A stretch of DNA of 64,000 nucleotides from Polynucleobacter sp. HIN5 (GTDB lineage: Bacteria > Pseudomonadota > Gammaproteobacteria > Burkholderiales > Burkholderiaceae): the NCBI RefSeq assembly GCF_030297555.1, contig NZ_AP028136.1, forward strand, positions 558,001 through 622,000, read 5' to 3'. Made by a program: the position numbers and the translations under genes. Under the pieces are notes generated by a model. It saw nothing but the letters and a program-made list of their open reading frames with translations, had not been told where the DNA came from and ran no database searches. Of this stretch, positions 50,149 through 61,425 are shown one piece after another (the first letter of the stretch is position 1; the number at the start of each line of letters is the position of its first letter).

Positions 50149-51309
50149 TTGCCGAGCCTGGCTTGTGTTGCAGGAGAGCCCTCTGGGGATTTAATCGCAG
50201 CCCCTGCGCTTTCAGCCCTAAAGCAAATACCGTCTACCCGTGATCTCAGGATGTTTGGGATTGGCGGGCCAGCCATGCAAGCAGAAGGTTTTATCTCCCG
50301 TTGGCCGATGGAGACCTTGAGTGTGAGGGGATACGTCGAAGCACTTGCGCAACTACCTGCCATTTTGCGATTACGTTCTGAGTTATTGCACTATCTTTTA
50401 AAGGTCGAGAGGCCCGATGTCTTTCTAGGTATTGATGCGCCTGACTTTAATTTGGGGGTCGAGACCCGCCTAAAGCAGCATGGAATCCCAACGCTCCATT
50501 TGGTCTCCCCATCCATTTGGGCTTGGCGAGGTGGCCGGATTCACAAAATTGCTCGTGCGGTCGATCGGGTTCTGTGCCTGTTTCCATTTGAACCGGAGAT
50601 TTATGAGAAGGCTGGGATTGCTGCAAGTTATGTTGGCCACCCCTTAGCAAGTGAGATCCCAGAAATCGTGGATCAGACTGCAGCGAAGAACAGTTTGGGA
50701 ATTGATGGCATCGCGATTGCGGTGTTACCCGGCAGTCGTCAGTCGGAGATTGAACTAATCGGCCCACTATTTTTTGAGACCATCGCTATTCTGGCAAACC
50801 AATTGAAGGGGCAAAAGTTTCATTTTGTTCTTCCTATTGCCGCACCTCATTTACGACCTGCCATTGAGCGTTTACAGCAACAATTCCTAATGAGTCATCC
50901 CGAGGTCCAATTGATCCTATTAGACGGAGATGCCAACCGAGCGTTAGCCGCTGCTGATGTGGTCTTGATCGCCAGCGGGACTGCAACCTTGCAGGCAGCT
51001 CTTTGGAAAAAACCCATGGTGATTTCATATAAGGTGCCTTGGCTAACGGCCCAGATTATGAAGCGACAAGGGTATTTGCCATACGTGGGTTTACCTAATA
51101 TTCTGTGTGGCGAGTTTGTGGTGCCCGAGCTTTTACAAGATGCAGCCAAGCCCGAGGCCTTGGCTCGCGAAGTGATGCATTGGCTGAGTCACCCCGCAGC
51201 CGTTCAAAAACTCCAAAAGCGGTTTGAAGAGCTGCATCGCATACTGAAAAGGCCAACCGGGCTTTTAGTAGCCCAAGCGATTGAACAAACCTTGCGTGAG
51301 AGAGTCTAG
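50149..51309 (+). CDS. lpxB: Lipid A disaccharide synthase
   Basis: The 386-residue glycosyltransferase joins two acylated glucosamines. It has the N-terminal VAGEPSGDLIAA, the SPSIWAWR motif and the C-terminal VLPGSRQSEIE. The start is TTG at 50149, 6 bp after lpxA; no ATG lies near the conserved opening. Confidence 0.97.
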   Translation: MPSLACVAGEPSGDLIAAPALSALKQIPSTRDLRMFGIGGPAMQAEGFISRWPMETLSVRGYVEALAQLPAILRLRSELLHYLLKVERPDVFLGIDAPDFNLGVETRLKQHGIPTLHLVSPSIWAWRGGRIHKIARAVDRVLCLFPFEPEIYEKAGIAASYVGHPLASEIPEIVDQTAAKNSLGIDGIAIAVLPGSRQSEIELIGPLFFETIAILANQLKGQKFHFVLPIAAPHLRPAIERLQQQFLMSHPEVQLILLDGDANRALAAADVVLIASGTATLQAALWKKPMVISYKVPWLTAQIMKRQGYLPYVGLPNILCGEFVVPELLQDAAKPEALAREVMHWLSHPAAVQKLQKRFEELHRILKRPTGLLVAQAIEQTLRERV

Positions 51310-51315
51310 TTCACC

Positions 51316-51897
51316 ATGAGTATTTGGATTTGCGGGGTTGATGAAGTGGGGCGCGGTCCATTGGTTGGTGCAGTCGTCGCTGGAGCAGTCGTTCTGGATC
51401 CCGGGCAACCCATTATTGGGCTAAAAGACTCAAAAAAGTTAAGCCCTGCCAAGCGCGAAGTGCTTTATGCTGAAATTACCTCAAAAGCGAAGGCTTGGGG
51501 TATTGGTGAGGCATCCCCTCAAGAGATCGATGCGCTCAATATCTTGCAAGCGACCATGTTGGCGATGCAACGTGCGATCCAGTCCCTGGTTGATCAGATG
51601 GGTGAGTGGCCAGGTGAAGCCCTGATCGATGGCAATCGTTGCCCATCCCTGCCCATCCCGGCGCGCGCAATTATTCAAGGGGATGCAAAAGAGCCAGCCA
51701 TCTCAGCTGCATCGATCTTGGCGAAGGTGTATCGCGATCGACAAATGCAAATCCTGCATGAACAATTTCCTCAATATGGCTTTAATCAGCATATGGGTTA
51801 TCCAACTGAGGCCCATATTGCAGCTCTGAAGCACTACGGCCCATGCTTAGAGCATCGGCGCTCATTTGCGCCGGTTCGGGAGCTCATCAATGCATAA
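51316..51897 (+). CDS. rnhB: Ribonuclease HII
   Basis: The 193-residue enzyme removes ribonucleotides from DNA and RNA primers. The catalytic acids lie in [13 protein letters not shown] (Asp8, Glu9) and in ALIDGN, with a further Asp in the segment SILAKVYRD. It follows lpxB, as is common in proteobacteria, and overlaps the next gene by 8 bp. Confidence 0.97.
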   Translation: MSIWICGVDEVGRGPLVGAVVAGAVVLDPGQPIIGLKDSKKLSPAKREVLYAEITSKAKAWGIGEASPQEIDALNILQATMLAMQRAIQSLVDQMGEWPGEALIDGNRCPSLPIPARAIIQGDAKEPAISAASILAKVYRDRQMQILHEQFPQYGFNQHMGYPTEAHIAALKHYGPCLEHRRSFAPVRELINA

Positions 51898-52717
51898 CTC
51901 TAAGAGTGTTATTTCATCGAAAGAAAATAATTTGCTCAAGCGCATTCGTCAGCTTCAGCAAGCGGGCAGCAAAGGGCAGAAGGCTCGCCAGGAGTCTCAG
52001 CTTGCGGTTATGGATGGCATTCATTTATTGCAAGTCTGGCAAGGCGACCCGCGTTTACAAAGTATCTTGATTACTCCAGCCGCGCTTACGAATGCGGAGA
52101 TTGCAGCGATTATTGATAGCCATTGTGAACAATGCCCAGAAGTTGAGATCCAGTTGGTTGAAGAGGCTTTATGGCCCTCTATCAGCGAGCTTGAGCGGGC
52201 TCCGCAAATCATGGGCTTAGTTCGCCTAGAGTTCCCAAAAAATACCTCGAAGAATCTGCGGGGGGACACCATTATTCTGGATGCCATTCAGGATGCTGGC
52301 AATGTCGGAACGATTTTGCGTACCGCCCTAGCCTGTCATTTCAATCAAATTGTGTGTACGGCAGGAACCGCCCATATTTGGTCGCCCAAGGTGCTTCGTG
52401 CGGCCATGGGGGCGCATCGCTACCTGACCTTTTATGAAGGGCAAAGCATCGATGATGTAACCAGTAATATTGAGGCGCCCTTGTTAGCAACCACCATGAC
52501 CGCTGAGCACTCACTGTATTCAATCGAAGCGCGTCTACAAAAGTCGGTTGCTTGGGTATTTGGTAATGAGGGGCAAGGAGTCTCCCCAGGGCTTTTAGGA
52601 CAAGCTACTCTAATTCGGGTTCCCCAAAATCCGAAGCTGGAGTCTTTAAATGTGGCGAGCACCGCCGCGGTTTGTTTGTACGAGACCTTACGTGCGCGAG
52701 GGCAATTTAATTCCTAA
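51890..52717 (+). CDS. SpoU-family (TrmH/RlmB-like) RNA 2'-O-methyltransferase
   Basis: The protein is 275 residues from the ATG at 51890, which overlaps rnhB by 8 bp; a TTG at 51866 would overlap more. It has a short N-terminal RNA-binding part and the knotted SPOUT domain with [24 protein letters not shown] and the end motif [21 protein letters not shown]. The substrate may be an rRNA or tRNA ribose; the subfamily is not certain. Confidence 0.9.
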   Translation: MHNSKSVISSKENNLLKRIRQLQQAGSKGQKARQESQLAVMDGIHLLQVWQGDPRLQSILITPAALTNAEIAAIIDSHCEQCPEVEIQLVEEALWPSISELERAPQIMGLVRLEFPKNTSKNLRGDTIILDAIQDAGNVGTILRTALACHFNQIVCTAGTAHIWSPKVLRAAMGAHRYLTFYEGQSIDDVTSNIEAPLLATTMTAEHSLYSIEARLQKSVAWVFGNEGQGVSPGLLGQATLIRVPQNPKLESLNVASTAAVCLYETLRARGQFNS

Positions 52718-52723
52718 GTATCC

Positions 52724-53560
52724 TTAGCCCAGTATCGTTTTGTCGGAACGAATAGCTTGAAGAATGGTAGTTGCAATCTCTTCAATCGATTTGCTAGTGG
52801 TGGAGACCCATGGAATGGACTCGCGTCGCATCATGGCAGTGGCTTCATTAATCTCATATCGACAGTTTTCTAATTTGGCATAGTTACTTCCTGGGCGGCG
52901 TTCGTTTCGAATCTCTGAGAGACGCTCGGGGTCGATCGTTAAACCAAAAATCTTTTGTTTATGAGACATAAGATCCTTGGGCAACTGGCCGCGCTCAAAA
53001 TCTTCAGGGATTAAGGGGTAATTGGCTGCTTTTAAGCCATATTGCATCGCTAGGTAAAGGCTGGTTGGTGTTTTGCCAACCCGAGACACGCCCACCAGAA
53101 TCACATTCGCATCGATCAGATTTTGATTGGACTGGCCATCATCATGGGCTAAGGAGTAGTTAATTGCTTCAATCCGATTTTTATAGGCATCGGTATCGGC
53201 ATTGTGATGCAGGCGATTGATCGCATGAGTTGAGCGCATTCCTAGAGTTTGCTCAAGAGGGGCCACAAAGGTTTGGAACATATCAAGTACTAGGGCTTTA
53301 GCTTGCCCAACAATCTGATTCACCTCTGGATTAACCAGAGTGGTAAAGACAATTGCTTGGCCATACTTGGGATCAGTACCATTGATTTGAGATACCGCAT
53401 CATGGGCTTTATCCACCGTGTCCACAAATGGAATACGAACCTGTCGAAAGCTAGCCTCAAACTGAGCCAGGATCGATTGACTAAAGTTTTCAGCGGTAAT
53501 ACCTGTTCCATCCGAGACGATGTAAACAATGCGAGGTGGGGTATTGGCCGGAAGAGTCAT
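52724..53560 (-). CDS. ppsR: PEP synthase regulatory kinase/phosphorylase
   Basis: The 278-residue protein (DUF299 family) inactivates and reactivates phosphoenolpyruvate synthase by ADP-dependent phosphorylation and phosphate-dependent removal on a threonine. It has the opening VYIVSDGTGITAE and a P-loop-like GVSRVGKTPTS. It is divergent from ppsA, its target, across 131 bp. Confidence 0.95.
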   Translation of the reverse strand: MTLPANTPPRIVYIVSDGTGITAENFSQSILAQFEASFRQVRIPFVDTVDKAHDAVSQINGTDPKYGQAIVFTTLVNPEVNQIVGQAKALVLDMFQTFVAPLEQTLGMRSTHAINRLHHNADTDAYKNRIEAINYSLAHDDGQSNQNLIDANVILVGVSRVGKTPTSLYLAMQYGLKAANYPLIPEDFERGQLPKDLMSHKQKIFGLTIDPERLSEIRNERRPGSNYAKLENCRYEINEATAMMRRESIPWVSTTSKSIEEIATTILQAIRSDKTILG

Positions 53561-53691
53561 GGTGTTTAGCGAGACAAAGATTGATTAAAAAATAGGCAAA
53601 TTAAGGTCCGGTAATACAATAATGCTCATTCAAGTATGCCCGATTTTAGGAGCAACGCTTTAGCCAGTTTTTTAACTTTACGAGAGTCTTT

Positions 53692-56079
53692 ATGTCTATG
53701 CAAAATAAGCAAAACGCCTATGTTTTGCCTTTTGAGGAGCTGCGTGTTGGCGATGTTGAATCGGTAGGTGGTAAAAATTCCTCACTGGGTGAAATGATTT
53801 CACAATTGGCATCTGCAGGGGTGCGTGTTCCAACCGGTTTTGCCACCACATCGATCGCATTTCGGGATTTCTTAAAACATAATCAACTGGATCAAAAGAT
53901 TTCAGAACGGCTTGCTAAGCTCAATGTGGATGATGTTCGCGCTTTGGCAGAAGCGGGTGCGCAGATTCGTGCGTGGATCGAAGGAGCCGCTTTTCAACCT
54001 CAGTTAGAAGCCGATATACGGGCAGCTTTTCAAAAACTCGATGCATCCGGCAAAGGATCGTTTGCGGTCCGCTCTTCGGCAACGGCTGAGGACCTACCTG
54101 ACGCTTCATTTGCAGGTCAGCAAGAAACCTTTTTGAACGTATCGGGCATTGATGATGTATTAAAAAAGATTCGTGAAGTGTTTGCATCCCTGTATAACGA
54201 TCGAGCGATTTCCTATCGCGTCCACAAAGGATTTGCCCATGCCGATGTGGCGCTTTCTGCGGGTGTGCAACGCATGGTGCGCTCAGACCTTGGAGCAGCA
54301 GGCGTGATGTTCACGCTCGATACCGAGTCTGGTTTTCCTGGGGTGGTCTTTATTACCTCAAGCTATGGTTTGGGCGAGACCGTGGTGCAGGGCGCAGTCA
54401 ACCCCGATGAGTTTTATGTCTTTAAAGAAACCCTAGCCAAAGGTAAAAAAGCCATCATTCGAAAGTCATTGGGATCGAAATTAATTCAGATGCAATTTGC
54501 TCCTCAAGGTTCTTCAGAGCGAGTGCAAACCGTTGAGATAGCCCCCGAAGAGCGCAATCGTTTCTCAATTAGCGATGAAGATGTCACAGAACTTGCGAAG
54601 TATGCGGTCATTATTGAGAAGCACTATGGTCGACCCATGGATATTGAATGGGGCAAAGACGGTGTGGATGGCAAGATCTACATCCTTCAAGCGCGTCCAG
54701 AGACCGTAAAGAGCCAAGCGGCCGATCAAGTGGAGCTGCGTTATCGCTTAAAGGGAAATTCAAAAGTCATCACTACTGGCCGAGCCATTGGTCAAAAAAT
54801 TGGCGGTGGCCCAGTGCGCGTGATTCGAGATGCGAGCGAAATGGATCGGGTTCAGCCTGGCGATGTGTTAGTAGCCGATATGACCGATCCAAATTGGGAG
54901 CCCGTGATGAAGCGTGCCTCGGCGATTGTTACTAATCGAGGTGGAAGAACCTGCCATGCGGCCATCATTGCGCGTGAACTTGGTGTTCCTGCGGTTGTTG
55001 GTTGCAGTAATGCAACCGATGTCTTACAAGATGGTGCGGTAGTTACCGTTTCATGCGCTGAGGGTGATGAAGGACGTATTTATGATGGCCTGATTGAAAC
55101 CGAGGTTACTGAGGTGAAGCGCGGTGTTCTGCCAGAGATACCAGTCAAGATCACCATGAACATCGGTAACCCTCAGTTGGCGTTTGATTTCTGCCAACTG
55201 CCGAATGCAGGTGTTGGCTTAGCTCGCTTGGAATTCATTATCAATAACTACATTGGCGTGCATCCACGCGCTGTGTTGGAGTATCCCAATATTGATGCTG
55301 ATCTAAAGCGGGCAGTGGAGAGTGTGGCGCGCGGCTATTCAAGTCCTCGAGCGTTCTATGAGGATAAATTGGTCGAAGGGGTCGCAACGATTGCAGCGGC
55401 TTTTTATCCCAAGCCAGTGATTGTGCGCTTGTCGGACTTTAAGTCCAATGAGTATAAGAAGTTGATTGGTGGATCGCGCTACGAGCCAGATGAAGAAAAC
55501 CCCATGCTCGGTTTTCGGGGAGCATCGCGGTATGTGTCGGAGGATTTTGGGGAAGCCTTTGCCCTCGAATGCGCCGCGATGAAGCGGGTACGCGAGGAAA
55601 TGGGCTTGGATAATGTGGAGATCATGGTTCCGTTTGTGCGAACCATTGCTCAGGCAAAGCGTGTGATTGACATGATGGCCAAGTTTGGTTTGCAACGTGG
55701 AGTGAATGGCCTGAAATTGATCATGATGTGCGAGATTCCATCGAATGCCATTCTGGCCGATCAATTCCTGGAGTTCTTTGATGGTTTCTCAATCGGTTCA
55801 AACGACATGACCCAATTAACTTTGGGGCTTGATCGCGACTCTGGCATGGAGCTCTTAGCAATTGATTTCGATGAGCGCGATCCTGCTGTGGAGTTCATGA
55901 TTGAGCGCTCGATTGATGCCTGCGTCAAACAAGGAAAGTATGTTGGCATTTGTGGACAGGGCCCATCGGACCACCCAGACTTTGCCAAGTGGCTAGTCAA
56001 AAAAGGAATTACCTCAATCTCACTCAACCCAGATAGTGTCGTACAAACCTGGGAGTTTTTGGCCAAGAACGGAACGTAG
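53692..56079 (+). CDS. ppsA: Phosphoenolpyruvate synthase
   Basis: The 795-residue enzyme makes phosphoenolpyruvate from pyruvate and ATP in gluconeogenesis. It has an N-terminal ATP-binding domain ([19 protein letters not shown]), the phosphohistidine swivel with [14 protein letters not shown], and the C-terminal pyruvate-binding barrel with the cysteine in [12 protein letters not shown]. The Thr next to the His (GGRTCH) is the expected target of PpsR. Confidence 0.97.
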   Translation: MSMQNKQNAYVLPFEELRVGDVESVGGKNSSLGEMISQLASAGVRVPTGFATTSIAFRDFLKHNQLDQKISERLAKLNVDDVRALAEAGAQIRAWIEGAAFQPQLEADIRAAFQKLDASGKGSFAVRSSATAEDLPDASFAGQQETFLNVSGIDDVLKKIREVFASLYNDRAISYRVHKGFAHADVALSAGVQRMVRSDLGAAGVMFTLDTESGFPGVVFITSSYGLGETVVQGAVNPDEFYVFKETLAKGKKAIIRKSLGSKLIQMQFAPQGSSERVQTVEIAPEERNRFSISDEDVTELAKYAVIIEKHYGRPMDIEWGKDGVDGKIYILQARPETVKSQAADQVELRYRLKGNSKVITTGRAIGQKIGGGPVRVIRDASEMDRVQPGDVLVADMTDPNWEPVMKRASAIVTNRGGRTCHAAIIARELGVPAVVGCSNATDVLQDGAVVTVSCAEGDEGRIYDGLIETEVTEVKRGVLPEIPVKITMNIGNPQLAFDFCQLPNAGVGLARLEFIINNYIGVHPRAVLEYPNIDADLKRAVESVARGYSSPRAFYEDKLVEGVATIAAAFYPKPVIVRLSDFKSNEYKKLIGGSRYEPDEENPMLGFRGASRYVSEDFGEAFALECAAMKRVREEMGLDNVEIMVPFVRTIAQAKRVIDMMAKFGLQRGVNGLKLIMMCEIPSNAILADQFLEFFDGFSIGSNDMTQLTLGLDRDSGMELLAIDFDERDPAVEFMIERSIDACVKQGKYVGICGQGPSDHPDFAKWLVKKGITSISLNPDSVVQTWEFLAKNGT

Positions 56080-56103
56080 CTTCGTATCCAACAAGACCAA
56101 TAA

Positions 56104-56130
56104 GGGGCGGGCAAGACCCGCCTTATTTAT
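56104..56130 (+). terminator. Terminator of ppsA
   Basis: GGCGGG (56106-56111) and CCCGCC (56117-56122) form a strong stem with a 5-nt loop, followed by TTATTTATTT. It begins 25 bp after the ppsA stop. Confidence 0.85.
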
Positions 56131-56254
56131 TTACTTCTTGGTCGTTTTACTTGGCCGTAAGCTATGCAATTCGATTTGTGGATAGGTAGGGTGCCAAGCC
56201 GTTTTGAGGACGATAAATGGTAGTACTTTCATCACACCTTTTTTGATGGAAATA

Positions 56255-56271
56255 TGCACCTAAATGGTGCA
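56255..56271 (-). terminator. Possible terminator of smpB
   Basis: TGCACC and GGTGCA form a 6-bp stem with a 5-nt loop, 10 bp past the smpB stop. The U-run is weak, so efficiency is doubtful. Confidence 0.35.
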
Positions 56272-56280
56272 AATAAAGAT

Positions 56281-56730
56281 TCAGGAGAGTTGACCGCGAA
56301 CGATTCTAGCCTTTTCTCGCTCCCAGTCTCGCTCTTTACTGGCCTCGCGCTTGTCGTGTTGTTTCTTACCGCGGGCAAGCCCAATTTCACATTTGACTCG
56401 GCCTTTTGAGAAGTGCAAATTGAGGGGGACCAAGGTATAGCCTCGCTGCTCAACCTTGCCGATCAATTTCCGAATCTCGCTCTCATTTAAGAGGAGCTTG
56501 CGGGTTCGGGTGGGGTCAGCATGAATATGAGTCGATGTCGAGGAGAGTGGGCTGATGTGAGAACCAATCAAATAAATTTCAGCATTGCGCACCACGACAT
56601 ACGCTTCTTTAATTTGCGCACGCCCAGCACGAATTGCCTTAACCTCCCACCCTTCGAGGACAAGGCCCGCTTCATAGCGTTCTTCAATAAAATAATCAAA
56701 GAACGCTTTTTTGTTATCAACGATACTCAT
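56281..56730 (-). CDS. smpB: SsrA-binding protein SmpB
   Basis: The 149-residue protein takes tmRNA to stalled ribosomes. It shows [28 protein letters not shown], the [12 protein letters not shown] segment and a basic C-terminal tail ([15 protein letters not shown]) that enters the mRNA channel. It is divergent from ratA, a widely conserved arrangement. The tmRNA gene is not in this window. Confidence 0.97.
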   Translation of the reverse strand: MSIVDNKKAFFDYFIEERYEAGLVLEGWEVKAIRAGRAQIKEAYVVVRNAEIYLIGSHISPLSSTSTHIHADPTRTRKLLLNESEIRKLIGKVEQRGYTLVPLNLHFSKGRVKCEIGLARGKKQHDKREASKERDWEREKARIVRGQLS

Positions 56731-56764
56731 GGTTTAGAGTTTTTATAGGTTCCACGGTTTCATT

Positions 56765-57199
56765 ATGGCAGACGTCAATAAGACGGTTTTGATTGGTCAA
56801 TCCTCTGACCGCATGTACAGCCTAGTAACGGATGTTGCGCGCTATCCAGAGTTTTTACCCTGGTGCGGCGGTGTGGATATTTATGAGCAAACCGAGACGG
56901 TGCTCGATGCCAAAATCAAGATCCACTTTAAAGGGATTGAACAATTCTTCCACACACGGAATACCAATCATCGCCCTGATTCAATTGATATGCAATTTGT
57001 TGACGGCCCGTTTAAAAAGTTCACTGGCCAGTGGCGTTTCATTCCCTTGCGTGATGATGCATGCAAGATTGAGTTCAATTTGCACTGGGAGTTCAAAAGT
57101 GCCATCTTGGATAAGATCATTGGTCCGGTGTTCTCTTATATCGCCAGCACCTTTGTCGATTGCTTTGTAAAACGTGCGGAGCAACTGTATGGCCACTAA
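56765..57199 (+). CDS. ratA: RatA / COQ10-like START-domain protein
   Basis: The 144-residue protein matches the type II RatA (PasT) family: SSDRMYSLVTDVARYPEFLPWCGGV at the start and a single START fold. Members resemble the coenzyme Q-binding COQ10, and the E. coli protein has been described as blocking ribosome assembly. The place beside smpB and the rnfH gene is conserved. A housekeeping role linked to ubiquinone is as likely as a toxin role. Confidence 0.93.
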   Translation: MADVNKTVLIGQSSDRMYSLVTDVARYPEFLPWCGGVDIYEQTETVLDAKIKIHFKGIEQFFHTRNTNHRPDSIDMQFVDGPFKKFTGQWRFIPLRDDACKIEFNLHWEFKSAILDKIIGPVFSYIASTFVDCFVKRAEQLYGH

Positions 57200-57551
57200 A
57201 GCCCAGTCCATTGAAATACTCGTATGCGATGCACGCCAGGATCCCCCAGCGCTAGAGATTCATTATCTTCCGTTAAAGGATGTCTCAAAGCCGACGGTGG
57301 GTTGGGCGCTTCAAATCTTGGGTATCGCTACAGGTCAAGATGATCCAGCAATTAGTCGTAAGGGCTGTTATGGTGTATTTGGTAAGCGCAAGGATTGGAA
57401 TAGCCCGCTCTATGCCGGAGACCGTTTGGAGCTTTATGCACCATTACGCATTGACCCTAAATTAGCCAGGCGAAAGAAGGCCAATCGGGATAAAGATAGC
57501 CTTCTAAAAGCTAAGGCCCTGCGCCGCCAAGCTGCAAAACCCAGACCGTAA
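57189..57551 (+). CDS. RnfH-family protein (RatB)
   Basis: The 120-residue ubiquitin-like fold protein starts at ATG 57189, overlapping the ratA stop by 11 bp. Conserved stretches are KGCYGVFGKR and GDRLELYAPLRIDPK. The C-terminal tail is very basic. The function of the family is not established. Confidence 0.9.
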   Translation: MATKAQSIEILVCDARQDPPALEIHYLPLKDVSKPTVGWALQILGIATGQDDPAISRKGCYGVFGKRKDWNSPLYAGDRLELYAPLRIDPKLARRKKANRDKDSLLKAKALRRQAAKPRP

Positions 57552-57574
57552 AGGAGTCCTCGACCCAGAACCTT

Positions 57575-57580
57575 TATAAT
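57575..57580 (+). promoter_or_regulatory. -10 box upstream of guaB
   Basis: A consensus TATAAT lies 26 bp ahead of the guaB start, in the 54-bp gap after rnfH. No clear -35 element is visible, so this is a partial call. Confidence 0.35.
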
Positions 57581-57605
57581 CGGATTTTGCGACTAGGGGT
57601 TTTGC

Positions 57606-59072
57606 ATGCGACTCATACAAAAAGCACTGACCTTTGATGACGTGCTCCTTGTGCCGGCCTATTCGGCCGTCCTTCCTCGTGACACCAGTTTGGTCACCCA
57701 ATTAACTCGCGATATTACGATCAATATTCCTTTGGTATCAGCTGCGATGGATACGGTCACTGAGGGAAGGCTCGCGATTGCCATGGCTAGTGAAGGTGGT
57801 ATCGGAATCATCCACAAAAATCTAAAGCCTGCTGAGCAAGCTAAAGAGGTAGCTAAGGTAAAACGCTTTGAGTCAGGGGTTCTGCGCGATCCCATTACCA
57901 TTCCTCCAGAAATGACCGTGCGTCAGGTCATTGCTTTATCGAGGGAGCATGGCTTTTCTGGGTTCCCGGTGCTTCAAGGAAAAACAGTGGTTGGCATCAT
58001 CACCAATCGCGATCTTCGTTTCGAAGAGGACTTAGATGCGAGCGTAAAAGCTAAGATGACCCCGCGTGAGCGCCTCATCACCGTGAAGGAGGGCGCAAGT
58101 CTTGAAGAGGCTAAGCGCTTGATGAGTAAGCATCGCTTAGAGCGCGTACTAGTAGTCAACGACGCCTTCGAGTTACGCGGCTTGGTTACTGTTAAGGATA
58201 TTTTGAAGGCCACCGAGCATCCCAATGCTGCCAAAGACGGCGAAGGAAAGTTGCGCGTTGGCGCTGCCGTTGGTGTGGGCCCGGATAATGATGAACGCGT
58301 TGATCTGCTGGTTAAGGCAGGCGTTGATGTCATTGTGGTCGACACCGCGCATGGCCATAGTCAAGGTGTTCTCGATCGCGTGAAGTGGGTCAAGAAAAAC
58401 TACCCTCAGGTGCAAGTGATTGGTGGCAATATTGCGACTGGCGACGCTGCAAAAGCGCTCGCGGACCATGGCGCTGATGGTGTAAAAGTCGGCATTGGTC
58501 CAGGTTCGATTTGTACCACCCGCATCGTGGCGGGTGTCGGAGTTCCACAAATTACGGCCGTGGTGAATGTTGCCAATGCGCTCAAGGGAAGCGGTATTCC
58601 ATTGATTGCGGATGGTGGTGTGCGCTATTCTGGAGATGTTGCAAAAGCCCTTGCAGCTGGTGCTAATAGCGTGATGATGGGTGGTATGTTTGCTGGGACA
58701 GAAGAGGCGCCTGGCGAAGTCTTTTTATATCAAGGGCGATCCTATAAGAGTTATCGTGGCATGGGTTCCTTAGGCGCCATGGCCGATGGTGCAGCCGATC
58801 GTTACTTCCAAGAGGACATTAGTGCTGCCAATGCCGAGAAATTGGTCCCCGAGGGGATTGAGGGGCAGGTGCCTTACAAAGGAAGCGTCCTCAGTATCTT
58901 GCATCAACTGAGTGGCGGTATTCGTTCGTCGATGGGCTATTGTGGTTGCAAAACCATTGCGGAATTACATGAGAAGGCCGGTTTTGTGGAGATTACTTCT
59001 GCAGGTGTGCGAGAGTCGCATGTCCATGATGTGAAGATCACGAAGGAAGCCCCTAACTACCACGTTGATTAA
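57606..59072 (+). CDS. guaB: Inosine-5'-monophosphate dehydrogenase
   Basis: The 488-residue enzyme turns IMP into XMP, the first step to GMP. It has a TIM barrel interrupted by a pair of CBS domains (about 95-210), the catalytic Cys in [17 protein letters not shown], and the flap motif [10 protein letters not shown]. It comes just before guaA, the next enzyme. Confidence 0.98.
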   Translation: MRLIQKALTFDDVLLVPAYSAVLPRDTSLVTQLTRDITINIPLVSAAMDTVTEGRLAIAMASEGGIGIIHKNLKPAEQAKEVAKVKRFESGVLRDPITIPPEMTVRQVIALSREHGFSGFPVLQGKTVVGIITNRDLRFEEDLDASVKAKMTPRERLITVKEGASLEEAKRLMSKHRLERVLVVNDAFELRGLVTVKDILKATEHPNAAKDGEGKLRVGAAVGVGPDNDERVDLLVKAGVDVIVVDTAHGHSQGVLDRVKWVKKNYPQVQVIGGNIATGDAAKALADHGADGVKVGIGPGSICTTRIVAGVGVPQITAVVNVANALKGSGIPLIADGGVRYSGDVAKALAAGANSVMMGGMFAGTEEAPGEVFLYQGRSYKSYRGMGSLGAMADGAADRYFQEDISAANAEKLVPEGIEGQVPYKGSVLSILHQLSGGIRSSMGYCGCKTIAELHEKAGFVEITSAGVRESHVHDVKITKEAPNYHVD

Positions 59073-59091
59073 GAGTCGCTTAGGCAAAACT

Positions 59092-60699
59092 GTGCACGAT
59101 ACGATTCTGATTCTTGATTTTGGTTCACAAGTTACTCAATTGATTGCCCGCCGTGTGCGGGAGTCAAAAGTCTATTCTGAGATCTGGCCTTATGACTCGG
59201 ATCCCGAACGAATCAAAACATTTGTTCAAGAGGGTCGCTGTAAAGGAATCATTCTTTCAGGTGGACCAAGTTCGGTTACAGAGCCCAATAGCCCCAGGGC
59301 CCCTGAAATTGTTTTCCAACTCAATGTTCCGGTTCTAGGTATTTGTTACGGTATGCAAACGATGGCGGCCCAACTGGGTGGTCAGGTTGCCTCGGCAGAG
59401 TCATTGGGTAAAGCACGTGAGTTTGGGTATGCCGAGGTACGCGCCCGTGGCCACACCGATTTGCTAAATGATATTGAAGACCATCGTACAGACGAGGGAC
59501 ATGGAATTCTCAAAGTGTGGATGAGTCATGGCGACTCGGTGACCGAGTTGCCACCCGGTTTTAAATTAATGGCCTCAACGCCGTCATGCCCAATTGCGGG
59601 GATGGCCAACGAAGAGAAGCATTTTTATGGTTTGCAATTTCATCCCGAGGTAACCCACACCCTTAAGGGCAAAGAGATCTTAAATCGTTTTGTGCATGGA
59701 ATTTGCCAATGCCAAGCTGATTGGGTGATGGGTGATTACATTGCTGAAGCAGTAGCGAAGATCAAGGAGCAGGTCGGTAGCGACGAAGTTATTTTGGGTC
59801 TGTCGGGTGGTGTGGACTCCAGCGTGGCTGCAGCCCTGATTCATCGGGCCATTGGCCCTCAGCTAACGTGTGTATTTGTTGATCATGGCTTATTGCGCCT
59901 TCACGAAGGTAAGATGGTGATGGATATGTTCGCCCGAAACTTGGGAGTCAAAGTGATTCATGTGGACGCCTCGCATGAGTTCCTGTCCCAGTTAAAAGGT
60001 GTGACCGACCCGGAGCAAAAGCGCAAAATCATCGGTAAAGAATTTGTTGAGGTATTTCAGCGCGAGTCCGGCAAGATCAAAAATGCGAAGTGGCTTGCCC
60101 AAGGTACGATTTATCCGGATGTGATTGAGTCGGCAGGTCAGGGTAAAAATAGTGCCCATACCATTAAGAGTCACCACAACGTTGGCGGCCTGCCTGAAGA
60201 TATGCACCTTAAACTTCTAGAGCCATTGCGGGAGTTATTCAAAGATGAAGTGCGAGCCTTGGGTGAAGAACTAGGTTTGCCAAAAGAGATGGTCGATCGC
60301 CATCCTTTCCCAGGTCCGGGACTGGGCGTCCGAATTTTAGGAGAGGTCAAACCTGAGTTTGCGGATCTTTTGCGTAGAGCGGACGCTATATTCATCGAAG
60401 AGCTTCGTCATACGATTGATCCAAGCACTAAGCAATCCTGGTACGCTTTGACGAGTCAGGCATTTGCGGTGTTTCTGCCCGTGAAATCGGTTGGGGTGAT
60501 GGGGGATGGGCGCACCTATGAATACGTCGTCGCACTTCGTGCTGTACAAACCCAAGACTTTATGACTGCGCATTGGGCGCATCTACCACACGAACTGCTT
60601 GGCAAGGTATCGAATCGCATCATTAATGAGGTGCGCGGTATTAATCGTGTGGTCTTTGACATCAGTGGTAAACCACCCTCCACAATCGAGTGGGAATAG
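59092..60699 (+). CDS. guaA: GMP synthase (glutamine-hydrolysing)
   Basis: The protein is 535 residues from GTG 59092, which matches the usual family opening ([21 protein letters not shown]); an upstream TTG at 59065 would overlap guaB. The glutaminase domain has the nucleophile Cys in LGICYGMQ and His/Glu in FHPEVTH. The ATP pyrophosphatase has [13 protein letters not shown], and the dimer domain has [14 protein letters not shown]. Confidence 0.97.
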   Translation: MHDTILILDFGSQVTQLIARRVRESKVYSEIWPYDSDPERIKTFVQEGRCKGIILSGGPSSVTEPNSPRAPEIVFQLNVPVLGICYGMQTMAAQLGGQVASAESLGKAREFGYAEVRARGHTDLLNDIEDHRTDEGHGILKVWMSHGDSVTELPPGFKLMASTPSCPIAGMANEEKHFYGLQFHPEVTHTLKGKEILNRFVHGICQCQADWVMGDYIAEAVAKIKEQVGSDEVILGLSGGVDSSVAAALIHRAIGPQLTCVFVDHGLLRLHEGKMVMDMFARNLGVKVIHVDASHEFLSQLKGVTDPEQKRKIIGKEFVEVFQRESGKIKNAKWLAQGTIYPDVIESAGQGKNSAHTIKSHHNVGGLPEDMHLKLLEPLRELFKDEVRALGEELGLPKEMVDRHPFPGPGLGVRILGEVKPEFADLLRRADAIFIEELRHTIDPSTKQSWYALTSQAFAVFLPVKSVGVMGDGRTYEYVVALRAVQTQDFMTAHWAHLPHELLGKVSNRIINEVRGINRVVFDISGKPPSTIEWE

Positions 60700-60721
60700 C
60701 TATTTGTCTTAAGGAGTTTCT

Positions 60722-61420
60722 ATGAACCCCCTACGTCGCCTGGTCATTGGTTCAGCTGCTTTAGCCCCTTTGGGTTGCGCTACCGCCACCTTTGATCGCG
60801 GCATCCCAGTCGCCGCTCCCAAAAAAATCCCCAGTGTGCGTTCACCCCAAATAGGTCAGGAATGGACCTATCTGAAGTTTGATACATTCTCCAGCAAGTT
60901 GCTCGATGTGGTGACCGAGCGTGTTGAGATTGTCGGGCCAGGAGCCACGATCTCTCGCAGCAACCAAGATGGCGCAACTCTTCCAAGTGAGATTCAATCG
61001 TCGTGGGGGATAATTGCAACCGATCCGCATTGGGGTCGCATTCTGAATTATGGTCCTGCGATTCCTCTTTGGCCTGAACAAATGCAGGCCAATTGGAGTA
61101 AACAATTTACAACGCGCTATTCGATTGCGGGATATTCCGATAACTCCTTTGGTTGGCAGCAGTATATGTATTGCGCGGGTTGGGAAAAGCTTAGGGTTCC
61201 AGCGGGCGAGTTCACCTGTTTGCGCTATCAGAACCTGATTAATTTTCAGAGTGATGATGCTAATAAGGTAGATTGCATTCGTCATGAGATTATTTGGTTC
61301 GCTCCAGAAATTGGTCGTTGGGTCGCACGTGAATCCTCTGGCTCCTATCAGATCCAGGGCCAAATTGGTGCGGTGTTACTTGAGAACAGCACAGCTTGGC
61401 AACTGCGCTCCTGGAAGTAG
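60722..61420 (+). CDS. Putative lipoprotein, 232 aa (tandem paralogue 1)
   Basis: Not recognised as a named family. The N terminus is a short signal with a lipobox-like end (APLGCAT, Cys at about residue 19). The mature part is similar along its length to the product of the next gene: shared elements include PQIGQEWTY, DPHWG, PLWPEQM, RYSIAGYSDNSF, AGEFTCLRY and PEIGRWVARES. The ribosome site is AAGGAG. It overlaps nothing and precedes its paralogue by 5 bp. Confidence 0.75.
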   Translation: MNPLRRLVIGSAALAPLGCATATFDRGIPVAAPKKIPSVRSPQIGQEWTYLKFDTFSSKLLDVVTERVEIVGPGATISRSNQDGATLPSEIQSSWGIIATDPHWGRILNYGPAIPLWPEQMQANWSKQFTTRYSIAGYSDNSFGWQQYMYCAGWEKLRVPAGEFTCLRYQNLINFQSDDANKVDCIRHEIIWFAPEIGRWVARESSGSYQIQGQIGAVLLENSTAWQLRSWK

Positions 61421-61425
61421 TCCAG

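Noticed and set aside
56765-57551. RatA-RatB as a toxin-antitoxin pair of the mobile genome.
   Set aside because: The pair beside smpB is conserved in core genomes and RatA resembles COQ10; nothing here marks it as mobile or as an addiction module.
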